Below, one piece after another: positions 13,301-31,947 of a stretch of DNA of 64,000 bases. A program made the position numbers and the translations under genes. Numbering within the stretch: the first letter of the stretch is position 1; the number at the start of each line of letters is the position of its first letter. Source of the stretch: Syngnathus acus (lineage: Eukaryota; Chordata; Actinopteri; Syngnathiformes; Syngnathidae); assembly GCF_901709675.1 (NCBI RefSeq), contig NC_051097.1, positions 11,696,039 to 11,760,038 of the forward strand, written 5' to 3'. The notes beneath the pieces are model-generated. The model was given only the letters and a program-made list of their open reading frames with translations, did not search any database and was not told where the DNA came from.

Positions 13301-16300
13301 GCAAAGTGCGCCTGGGCTCGCGCAAGGAAGCCGAGCGCCAGTGCTTCCTCTTCACCAAACACTTCCTCATCTGCACCAGGACGTCTGGAGGCAAGCTGCA
13401 CTTGCTCAAGGTCTGCACATTGGGGGGTGGGGGGGGGGGATGCACGAGGTTGGCACGAGGTTGGCGCTTGAAGCCTTTGTGTCTTCTGGTTCCAGCAAGG
13501 AGGCACGCTGTCGCTGATGGAGTGCACGCTGATCGAGGACGTGGACGCCGCCGACGACGACTGTGAGCGCGCTTTGTTCTTCTCAAGCCGACCGCTTTCC
13601 CAAGCAAGCGTCCCACCCGAGCTGCCCGCTCGCTCTTTTGCAGACAACGCGGCGGGTCAGGGCTTCGGCCACTTGGAGTTCAAGCTGCTGGCGGAGCCTC
13701 CCGACGGCCAGACCTTCTCGGCGGTTCTGCTCGCCCCGTCGCGCCAGGAGAAGGCGGCCTGGACCAGCGACATCAGTCAGGTCGGCGGAAAAGCGCCCAC
13801 AAAGACCGCCAGCCCCCCCCCACCGTTGGGCTCAGCCCCTATCTCCCTATCTCCCTATCTCCCTCCCTCCCTCCCTCCCGTTTCTTTTAGTGCATCGACA
13901 ACATCCGCTGCAACGGGCTGATGACCAGCGTCTTTGAGGAGAACTCCAAAGTGTCGGTGCCGCACATGATCAAGTAAGACGTGTGTCTTGCGGCGAGAGG
14001 ATTTCTGGAGCCGTGACCCTGACACCCCCCTTTAGGTCGGACGCCCGCCTGCACAAGGACGACGTGGACATCTGCTTCAGCAAGACACTGAACTCGTGTA
14101 AAGTCCCGCAGATCCGCTACGCCAGCGTGGAGCGGCTGCTGGAGCGCCTGACCGACCTGCGCTTCCTCTCCATCGACTTCCTCAACACCTTCCTGCACAC
14201 CTACAGGATCTTCACCAGCGCCGCTGTGGTCATCGGCAAACTGGCGCTCATCTACCGCCAGCCCTTCACCTCCATCCCCGTCAGGTAGGGACACGCATGC
14301 ACATCCGGCCGCCTCTTCTCATTCCCATCCTCCTCCTCCTCCTCATCTTCATCATCTCGGCGCTCAGGATCCAGCAGCACTCGTGCGATCGTCTGTCCGT
14401 CATGTCTCTGTGTCCCGACTACACTCTGAAGATCACCCAGCTGGCTCTGGATCAGTCCAAGTAAACCAAGACCCCCCCATAGTCACTCCATGCCCCGCCC
14501 CCCCACGCCACGCCCCCCGTGCGCTGACAGGTTCTCTTGCGTTGTCAGGTCTCTGGAGCTGTTCTTTGCCAGCAACCAGGCCTCGTGGGGCGCGGACCCC
14601 CTGAGCAACAAATCGCCGCGCCTGTGCCGCAAGTTCTCGTCCCCGCCGCCGCCATCGTCGCCGCCGCCTTTGTCCCTCCCGTCGCGCACGTCCTCGCCCG
14701 TCCACTCCCGCAAATTGTCACTCAGCTCGCCCGTGGGCCCCAAAATTCTGGACCTTTCCTCCACGCCGTCGTCCTCGGCCGCCAGCTCCCCCACCTCCAC
14801 GCACGGGCCGGGCCTCTTCTCCTCCTCGTCGCCGCCGCCTCACGCCGGCGGGCCCTGCAGGTCACGCTTCAGCTTTTCCTCGTCGTCGCCGCCCACCGTC
14901 ACCAAGGCCCCGCTGGATCTCAGTCGAGGGCCCAGCTCGCCCGAGCTCAGCCCGGGCGGCGAGGATGTCGGCGAGCTGCCTCGAATCGACGCCCTCTGCG
15001 GGAAACTAAGGAGGAGCATTCGCAGAGGTGAGCCGTAAAAAAAAACAACATACGTACATCTGAGTGCGACGTCGGCGTAATGGTGACGCCTCCCCCGCCA
15101 GCCGTGCTGGAGTCGGTGTCTCTGGACAAGTTTATTCCCGAATCTCCCAACACCGTCGGCAGCAACGAGTCTGGCGACGTGTCGCCGTGTCGCTCGCCGT
15201 CCACGCCGCGACACCTGCGCTACCACCGCCCGGGAGGAGGTAGCACACACCGGCGCAGCGCCGCACCTCAACTTTTGGCCACGCCGCTCATCGCCGCGTC
15301 TCGGCAGCGTCCTCGGCCGAGAACTCTCGCTGCCCCGTGTCGCCGGCGTCGGCCTTCGCCATCGCCACCGCCGCCGCCGGACACGGCGGCTCCCAAGGTG
15401 AGTGACTGGTGACTTTGAGTGTGTGTGGCTCTAAAAGGCCTCGCTGGGAAAAAAAGCGTTCTTCTCGCAGCGTCGAGCGTCTCGGACAAGTCGTGCGACA
15501 AAGAGTTCATCATCCGCAGAGCCGCCACCAACCGAGTTCTCAACGTGCTGCGACACTGGGTCTCCAAACACATGCAGGTCGGCAGGTGGCCCCAAAACCT
15601 TCTGCGCCTTTCTTGACCTTCCAAAATGGAATAAATGCTTGCCCCCGGCAGGACTTTGAGAGCAACGGGGAGCTGAAGGTGGGCGTGGTCAGCCTCCTGG
15701 AGGAAGTGCTGCGGGACCCCGACCTTCTGCCTCAGGAGAGGAAAGCCGCCGGCAACATTCTCAGGTTGGCCCGCCGCTTGCACGGAAAGGAAGAAAAAAA
15801 CAAAAAGCCGGGTTGACCGCGATGTTTGCCACATCAGCACCATTTGTCAAGAAGAGCAAGACGACGCTCAGCTCAAGATTGAGGACATTCTGCAAATGGT
15901 GCTGCATTCTGAGGACACGCCTGCACATGTTTGTCACCGCATACTAACTGCAACCATCGTTTTTTTATGACCAACAGAAAAGTTCTCCTCTTCTTCACTT
16001 CATTGCGGTAAGAAAAGAATCCCAACGTTCATTCGTCGACGTTAGCACGGTCATCATCTGTGTGTGTGTGTGTGTGTGTGCGCGTAGGCAGAGAGTCCAA
16101 AAGCCGAGTGTTTGGAGTCCCTGTCTGCGATGGAGCTGGCCGAGCAGATCACGCTCCTGGACCACATCGTCTTCAGGAGCATTCCCTACGAGTGTGTCCA
16201 ACTTTGAGAATGATTCCAAGATATCCCAAAATCATGAGAGTCCACCTGCAGGATGTTGCATTTATTTTGAAATGATGATTACAATTGATTGTGATCGCCG

Positions 16301-17551
16301 AGCGACTTGCGCTTGTAGTCTGTCGCCCTCTAGCGGTCAGATGGGACAATGCAGGTAGCTTCCACCAGAGCAAACAATGCCTGAAAAATCACCTATGGGT
16401 GCCCAAATTTGTTTGAGAAATGAAAGTAGTTTCCGGTATTTTATGCTAATGAGACTATTTTGTTTGGGACATTTTCCCAGTATTTTTCCTCGTATGAATA
16501 TCGATTGGTTGACGGTGGCGTTTCAGGGAGTTCCTGGGTCAGGGCTGGATGAAGGCGGACAAGACGGAGAAGACGCCCTTCATCATGAGAACCAGCCAGC
16601 ACTTCAACGAGGTGAGCTCGAGCGGAGCTTAAGCGGAGCTCAAGCGGACCCGCGCCGCCGCCGCCGCTCACGTTTTGTGGCCGGCTCACGCTCAGATGAG
16701 CAACCTGGTGGCCTCGCGGATCATGACGCACGGCGACGCGGGCGCCCGGGCCGGCGCCATCGAGAAGTGGCTGGCGGTGGCCGACATCTGCCGCTGCCTG
16801 CACAACTACAACGGCGTGCTGGAGATCACCTCGGCGCTCAACCGCAGCGCCGTCTACCGCCTCAAGAAGACCTGGGCCAAAGTCTGCAAGCAGGTCCAGG
16901 CCCCCCTCGTATGGTTCGCAACGGCGCTCAGCTCAGCGTCATTATTTTTGAAATCATTTGTCGCCTCGCAGACCAAGGCGCTGATGGATCGACTGCAGAG
17001 GACGGTCTCGTCCGAAGGACGCTTCAAGAACCTCCGAGAGACGCTGAAAAAGTACAAACGGCCACCTGACCGAGTTGGCGCCGTGCGCGCTGGTGACACG
17101 CGAGTGTGTTTTCAGCTGCAACCCGCCGTGCGTGCCCTACCTGGGCATGTACCTCACCGACCTGGCCTTCATCGAGGAGGCCACGCCCAACTTCACCGAG
17201 GAAGGCCTGGTCAACTTCTCCAAGATGAGGATGGTAGTCGGCGCTCGCAAGCAGCCGCTGAGCGGTGGGTGGCGGCAAAATCAAAAGCTGCTCTTTGTCT
17301 CCCCGTCAGATCTGTCACATCATCCGAGAGATCCGGCAGTTCCAGCAGGCTCCTTACAGGATCGAGCACCAGGCCAAGGTGAGCTGGGCCTCCGGCCGGC
17401 CGGCCGGCGGCACCTTTGATTGACAGCTGTCAGGCATCACTTTGTGCTCTCGCAGGTGACTCACTTCCTGCTGGACAAGACGCAAGTGATGGATGAAGAC
17501 GCACTGTACGAGTTCTCGCTGAAGATTGAGCCGCGCGTCCCGCCGGCCTAA
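10382..17551 (+). CDS. rasgrf2: Ras-specific guanine nucleotide-releasing factor 2
   Basis: 28 coding exons: 10382-10669, 11213-11319, 11633-11780, 11914-12003, 12078-12331, 12397-12476, 12594-12787, 12876-12985, 13065-13183, 13256-13410, 13496-13562, 13644-13780, 13891-13973, 14036-14284, 14368-14460, 14549-15027, 15102-15239, 15308-15397, 15471-15577, 15652-15764, 15838-15898, 16088-16191, 16527-16611, 16696-16893, 16972-17051, 17116-17233, 17310-17378, 17456-17551. Total 1303 residues, or 1272 without the 93-nt exon at 14368 (human RASGRF2 1237). Calcium/calmodulin-responsive exchange factor for Ras and Rac. Domains in order: N-terminal PH ([20 protein letters not shown]), coiled coil ([20 protein letters not shown]), IQ ([15 protein letters not shown]), DH (from [20 protein letters not shown]), second PH, REM, a Ser/Pro linker, and CDC25-type RasGEF ending KIEPRVPPA. 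Closer to RASGRF2 than RASGRF1 in the linker ([22 protein letters not shown]). Confidence 0.95.
14368..14460 (+). CDS. rasgrf2: Candidate cassette exon 15 of rasgrf2 (93 nt)
   Basis: A 93-nt segment with acceptor (gcgctcag) and donor (GTAAAC), phase 2 on both sides, so inclusion or skipping keeps the frame. It encodes about 31 residues beginning [20 protein letters not shown], between the REM-domain end (FTSIPVR) and the linker start (SLELFF). In mammalian RASGRF2, as I recall it, VR joins directly to SLELFF. The absence of stops and the codon-like composition support a real exon; usage is inferred. Confidence 0.65.
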
Positions 17552-18083
17552 GCTAAGCGAAGCTAAGCTAAGCGCCTGGCCTCCTGCCTTGTCCTACGCA
17601 GAGGCCAGGTTAATCCCCGCTCATTTGGATCAGGTGAGGCTTCCGGGTCTCGTTGCCTAGCAACCGACGCCACTTTTCTCCACCCGTTTCCCGGCGTGCA
17701 GGCTGTGGCTCACGCTGTGACATCACTTCCTGCGTGGAGTGATCACACTGTGACACCCTGGCTTCCACAGGGTCACTTTGCTTCAAAAGTGGAAGCGCTA
17801 GATGACACGGTGACATCAAAAACAATCACACATTATTATTTAGGATGAATATTTGAAGTGAATGTTAGCTCCGTGTTATATTTAGCTTTCTCCTCTGGAG
17901 CGTATTAGTCGAGCTTAACGCCTTTGCACTATGTTGTCATTTGATATCTCCGTAGTTTGACGTGATGTATTGATGAGACGTATGCTATTTATTTCGGGGG
18001 GGGGGGGGGGTTTTTTTTTTTGGGTTCATATTAGCGCCTCATTTGTCTTTGTACCGGGTGTTCTTTTCCACTCAGCCTGTGAC

Positions 18084-18089
18084 AATAAA
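18084..18089 (+). terminator. Polyadenylation signal AATAAA (rasgrf2)
   Basis: Canonical hexamer 533 bp after the rasgrf2 stop, followed by GT-rich sequence. Confidence 0.75.
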
Positions 18090-18753
18090 AGTCCTTGAAA
18101 ATATGTGTGAAAGTCAAAGCCAGCGAGTCACAGCGCTTGCGATTGGTTGGAATGGGGCTTGAGGGGGCGGGGCCTTGTTCCAGGCCAGCGTGCAAAGCTC
18201 ATTAAAGGAGACTCTTGGGCCGAAGGAACAAACGGCAGGCAGCAGGCAGGCAGGCAGCGTCTGCGCAGGTACTGTGACCGACCGCCCGCCCGCCCTTTTG
18301 ACCCTTGAAACATTGCTTGGGACTGACTTCCTTGTGTGCGTGGATCCATTTGTCTTTTGTCCTCATCATTTTTATTGCACGATGCCATGCCAGACTTGAC
18401 CAATTGGATGCCCATTTGAAAGGTGCTGTGGGTCTTTTTGGATTTTCTAGATGCCCATCTCGTGAGCTTTTTTCATTTTCTAGTTGTGAGGTTCAGTCGT
18501 GAAAAGGCGTAAGAGTTGTTCTTGACTCCCACCTGGACGTGCTGGAGGATGTACTGCAAGTTCAGCGGCCATGGGAGGGGGCGGGGCTTAAGACCATTAA
18601 GTCGACTTAGTGTCCCTTCCACTTTTGCCTTGTTTCTTCTCCATCGCCCTGGAAAAGGTCTCGTGAGCGGGTCATGGTGGTGGCTGGCCCTGCGAGGCCC
18701 ACGTCCAGCCTGTCTTGGCAGCGCAGCGCAATGGTCCGTCGTCCTGCGATGGG

Positions 18754-18763
18754 CTAAAAATAG
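18754..18763. promoter_or_regulatory. MEF2 site CTAAAAATAG with flanking E-boxes (ckmt2)
   Basis: Perfect match to the MEF2 consensus, 377 bp before the ckmt2 start codon. E-boxes lie on both sides: CACCTG at 18530-18535 and CAGGTG at 18824-18829. MEF2 plus E-box pairs are the classic muscle-specific combination of creatine kinase genes. Binding is inferred. Confidence 0.55.
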
Positions 18764-19139
18764 GAGACGCAAATATAGACGTGGGCGCACAGGCGGCCGG
18801 ACGACCTTCGGCAAAGCGCTGTCCAGGTGGCTAAGCTAAGCTAACTGTCAGGCTCCTTCCGCTCGTAAGATGGTCATAGCGACTGGCCGGCCGCAGCTTC
18901 CGCTAAGCTTGTTAGAAGACAGACGCAAATCTGGTGCTAGGTCACCGACTGATGACCTTCTGAGAAGCTTCTCGTCCGTCGGACGTCTCCTCCACAAGAC
19001 AAGTCTCCCGTTTTAGTTTCGGCTCCTTTTTCGAAAGATGACTTTCTACCGAGATGTTTCCATTTTTTTTATTGATTCATTTTTTTGTCCCCACCCTGCC
19101 TGCCTCCCTCCCTCCCTCCATCCAGCTCGTGACTCAAAG

Positions 19140-22119
<2,980 letters not shown>

Positions 22120-22575
22120 TGGAGCTAATTTTGCGCGTCAGTAAAAGCACTCTCCAACATGCTTGACCTTGCCCTCGCTTCACTTTTTTGTAGGAATGAG
22201 TCACTTGTGGCTAGGCAGGATTTATGTGGGATCATTCATTCCCACACAATGGGAAAATAATTTGTGGGACACACTCATTCACGCTAACAATGGTAACGTT
22301 ACTTGGGCAAATTGAAAAAAGTCACACTATGGACGAGTCACTAGTTGCGAGGCAGAATTTGTGGGACACAATCATTGATGCTCAACAAAGTCTCACTCAC
22401 ATTTGTATAATTACTTGTTTCTAGGCAGGTTTCAGAAAAACAAGAATCGGCATAGGCAGGGATCGGCATGTTTTGCCAAAAACAGTTTTGGACACCGTCG
22501 TCGGCACACCACGCACGGCCGCGGCCCCGCCGAGTCGGGGCAGAAAAGCCACGAGAGGGGGGAGGTTTCCGGCAG
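22120..22575. other. ckmt2-ube2l3 convergent intergenic region
   Basis: 456 bp between two stop codons on opposite strands, so the two 3' UTRs probably meet or overlap here. I see no canonical polyadenylation hexamer on either strand. It carries three of the GGCAG-type repeat copies. Confidence 0.5.
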
Positions 22576-23555
22576 TCAGTCCTCGGGTCGGGTCTCGCCG
22601 TGCTTCCTGGTGAACTCCTCGGCGTTCCTCATGAACTGCGCCCGGTCTTCCCTGTACTCGTTGGCCAGCTCGGCCCGCAGGGGACGTTCGGGCTGCGGCG
22701 CGTTGACCAGCGAGATCAGACACTGGATGACTGCGCACAAACACAACACGGTAACCGCGCCACGCCACACTCGTGCCGGATCTTTCTGACCTCCAGCTGA
22801 CCTTGGGAGGTCCTGGTGGCGGGCTTCCAGTTCTCCAGGCTGATTATGGCCAAGCACACGTGACCCTTCTCGTCCACGTTGGGATGGTAGATTTTGGTCC
22901 TGAAGGTGATCCTGGGGGGCTTGAAGGGGTACTCGGTCGGGAAGTTAATCTCCACCCGAAAGGCTCCTTTGTCGTAAGGGGGGCTTTCCTTGCCGCGACC
23001 AAAAACCATCACAAGTTGGAGCTCGATACGAGCGAGTGCTTTAGAGAGCGCAAAGCAGACTTACAGGCACGATGAGACCCTGCCAGCTTAAAAGGTTGGA
23101 TTCGTCCACTTGGATGTCGCGGAATTCTCGGAAGCCCGATTTGCGGATTTCCTCCAGCTCCTGAAAAGTATTTTGTTGGGAGCATCACATTTAGGGCTAT
23201 TTCTTTTGACTTTTGGAAGGGGTTGACACAGCTCGCTTTGAGTGCGTTCTTCCACCAGATGTCACTAGTGGTGCTTCCACTCGAACGCTAAATTGAAATG
23301 GGTGTCTTTTGCGTGGCATCTCGAGATCGCTTTTCTATGCTGCGTGCGATGTGACATTTGAGCCGTCGTGGCGGCAAAGGGGAATTTACAGCGCGCAAGC
23401 AGGCCTCCCTCACAAAATGGTGAACATAGGCTATGTTCGCCTGCATACAATAACGTAAGAATGGTTGACATGACACGTCACGTGAGTGTATCGATCTAGA
23501 ATGTGGCTGTGCGCCTTTTGGGATGTACCTTGGACACTCTCCTGGCGGAAGTCAT
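22576..23555 (-). CDS. ube2l3: Ubiquitin-conjugating enzyme E2 L3-like
   Basis: Four exons in transcript order: 23555-23529, 23160-23065, 22988-22802, 22730-22576. Total 154 residues, exactly the length of human UBE2L3. It accepts ubiquitin from E1 and passes it to HECT and RBR ligases. It starts [19 protein letters not shown], has the E2 core YEPFK-type motif [11 protein letters not shown] with Phe63, the YHPN motif (residues 75-78) and the catalytic Cys86 in VCLAIIS. It ends [16 protein letters not shown]. Two positions that distinguish UBE2L3 from promiscuous E2s differ: residue 88 is Ala (Pro in human) and residue 119 is Arg (His in human). It is therefore either a divergent ube2l3 paralogue or a related L-class E2. 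Divergent from zfyve16. Confidence 0.9.
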
Positions 23556-25005
23556 ACTAACACGGTTGTTGAGTCTTCTCCCAGTCGTCGTAGCGAACGG
23601 TCGGGCGAACGGTCGGGCGAATGGTCGGGCGGGCCGGCCGGCCGCGGCCACCACCCGCTCGTCGCGACGCGTGACGTTCACATTGTGTGAATCACACAAA
23701 CACAAATATCAAGGAGCTTGTTGGGCTTGTCCAAAAGCAACTCGTCATAATTGGCAAAATAGATTTTGTATGACGTTTTTTTTTTTTCGGAGTCATCCAA
23801 GTAAGTTGCCGTTCAGCTTTGAAGAAATTACACGTTACGTCACGAATTTTTTTTTTTTTTTAAATGGAAGAAAGTGCCACTTTTTCTGGGTTGGGTACTT
23901 TCTTCCATAATTTCAACTTGAAATGACCGGGGTACTAACATCGTTAAAAAAAAAAAAAACACACACACACACACACAAAGAAAACCAATCTATTGGATAG
24001 AAAATGTCAATTCAAAACAAATCCAGCATCGCTGTTCAGCCGCAAACATCGATGTCAGATCTCATCGATCGGTTTGCACTTTGCGGGTTTCTCCGTGTCT
24101 GCGAACATTGTAGTGACCTTTTGAACTTTGAAACACTATACGTTTGACCCACAGGTGACAAATTGTCAACTTCGGATGTTGGAAATATGCAAGCTCAGCC
24201 TGATCCACAGGTCCGTCCGTACGTGTTTCCAAGATGGCCGCCGGAGCACAGACTCCAGACTTGTAGCGTCAAACTCCGAAAGAAAGCGGAAAAAAAGCTC
24301 TTTCTCCTCGGCCCACTTCAAAGCTCACTTAGCAACATGAGCGGACGATGACGTTTGTTAGCAGCACGATAGCCGAGCACGACGCCAGTAGAGCGATGGC
24401 AAAAGCCACCAGGTAAAAGACAAACCGAGCTAGCTAGCTAGCTAGCCAGCCAGCCCTGGAAGCTATCCTGCTAGCCACATTTAGCACACAACGACGAACG
24501 AACAATAACAAATAACTCGTTCACATTGAAGGGAGCGACACGTCCATCCCCCGAAGCCCGTAGCGTGCTTAGCGGACTCGTCGACAGGGTTTACGGGGAC
24601 AAAAGGTGAACGTGCCTGTGTCTTAGCTATTAGCATCTCTGCTAACAGCAACAACTCTGACAAGTAGACTTGACAGCTATCTCCTCGTCAATGTAAGCGA
24701 CTGCGTTGAAATTGATCGAGAAACTTGTGTGTCAATTCCGAGTTGGCTGTCAGTCTTTTCCACAGCTCGATGTCTTTGGTCAATTTGGAATCCTGTCAAA
24801 GGTTTGCGTTTGGCCTTAACGTACGAGCGGAATTTGCTCTGTGTCTCTAATCGTGACCCAAAACACTTTCCCCCCCTCATTGAAACGTACGGACATCAGT
24901 AACCCTAAATACAATTTATGGGCGACTCGTTGACTGTTCAATGGACAATTTGATTGCCTCTTGCTTGCTCTTCAGGCTTTAGGAGGGATTGATTGTAAAG
25001 GCAGC
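23556..25005. other. ube2l3-zfyve16 divergent intergenic region
   Basis: Contains the ube2l3 promoter side, with three tandem copies of a GGTCGGGCGAA motif near 23600-23630, and homopolymer A/T and CA tracts near 23940. A GC-rich stretch with GCTA repeats (24430-24450) is likely near the zfyve16 transcription start. The first coding exon of zfyve16 begins at an acceptor at 24975, so at least one non-coding zfyve16 exon lies in this interval. No other gene seen. Confidence 0.5.
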
Positions 25006-31221
<6,216 letters not shown>

Positions 31222-31947
31222 AGCTCAAACCAGTGGTTCTAGAAGAGGACGGGGGGGGCGGAGCTTGAGGAGCCAACAAATGCCAGGAGCCCACCGTTGT
31301 TGCTCTCTTTGTGGTCGTTCTGCTGGCAGCAAACTCAAAACTTTAATGTGGTGACATTCGATTGACGTGCGTGTCCCCAACTCAAAGAGCAACGACTCGC
31401 TCCAAATCAAAATGGCCCGCCCGCCCTCTCTCTCTTCAGATTTTGGCCCACCTGGTTTGATGCCGTCTCGGGGCCCAGGAATGGCGTGGATGCGAGAGGA
31501 GGCGCTTGGGCATGTCAGGTTTTGCTCTTGCGCCATCTTGTGGCACCTGTGGGCCATTACAGATTCCGAGGATCTTTTTTTGCCCACCGCTGACACTTCA
31601 TTGATCATGACTAATTCTGAATGTACTTATGCTGCAGCTTTAAACTTGACAGTGTAGGGTTCAAAGGTCACACTGTCGCCAGCGTCCGACCGAACTTCTC
31701 GGGGACCCCAGTGCATTGCGTGAGACCATTGTGTTGCTTTTTTTCTTATTTTATTTCATCTCGAGTCTTTATTGAATAAATGTGCATAAGAGAGATGATC
31801 CGCGTGGCGTTTTCCCCCCCCAAATGTGTGCGTGCGTGCGTGCGTGCGTGATGGGGGCGTGTCCTGGACCTCCCCCGAGGCCAGTGTCTCCGCTCGCTCT
31901 CCAGCGTGAGTCGTCCATTGTGTCCAGTGTGGTGGCAGGCAGGCAAC
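31222..31947. other. zfyve16 3' UTR and sec14l-like upstream region
   Basis: Non-coding. The zfyve16 3' UTR ends at the AATAAA at 31775. A (GTGC)n tract near 31825-31850 and a short promoter region precede the sec14l-like start codon, so the two genes are only about 170 bp apart. Confidence 0.5.
31775..31780 (+). terminator. Polyadenylation signal AATAAA (zfyve16)
   Basis: Canonical hexamer 554 bp after the zfyve16 stop codon. Confidence 0.65.

Larger units (their letters stand above)
17552..19139. other. rasgrf2 3' UTR and ckmt2 promoter/5' UTR region
   Basis: The rasgrf2 3' UTR runs to the polyadenylation signal at 18084. A plausible non-coding ckmt2 first exon lies near 18190-18268, ending at a CAG|GTACTG donor. 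A long G/T run (about 17995-18022) and a CTCC-rich tract before the ckmt2 start exon are simple sequence. A perfect MEF2 motif and two E-boxes lie in the putative first intron. Confidence 0.5.
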
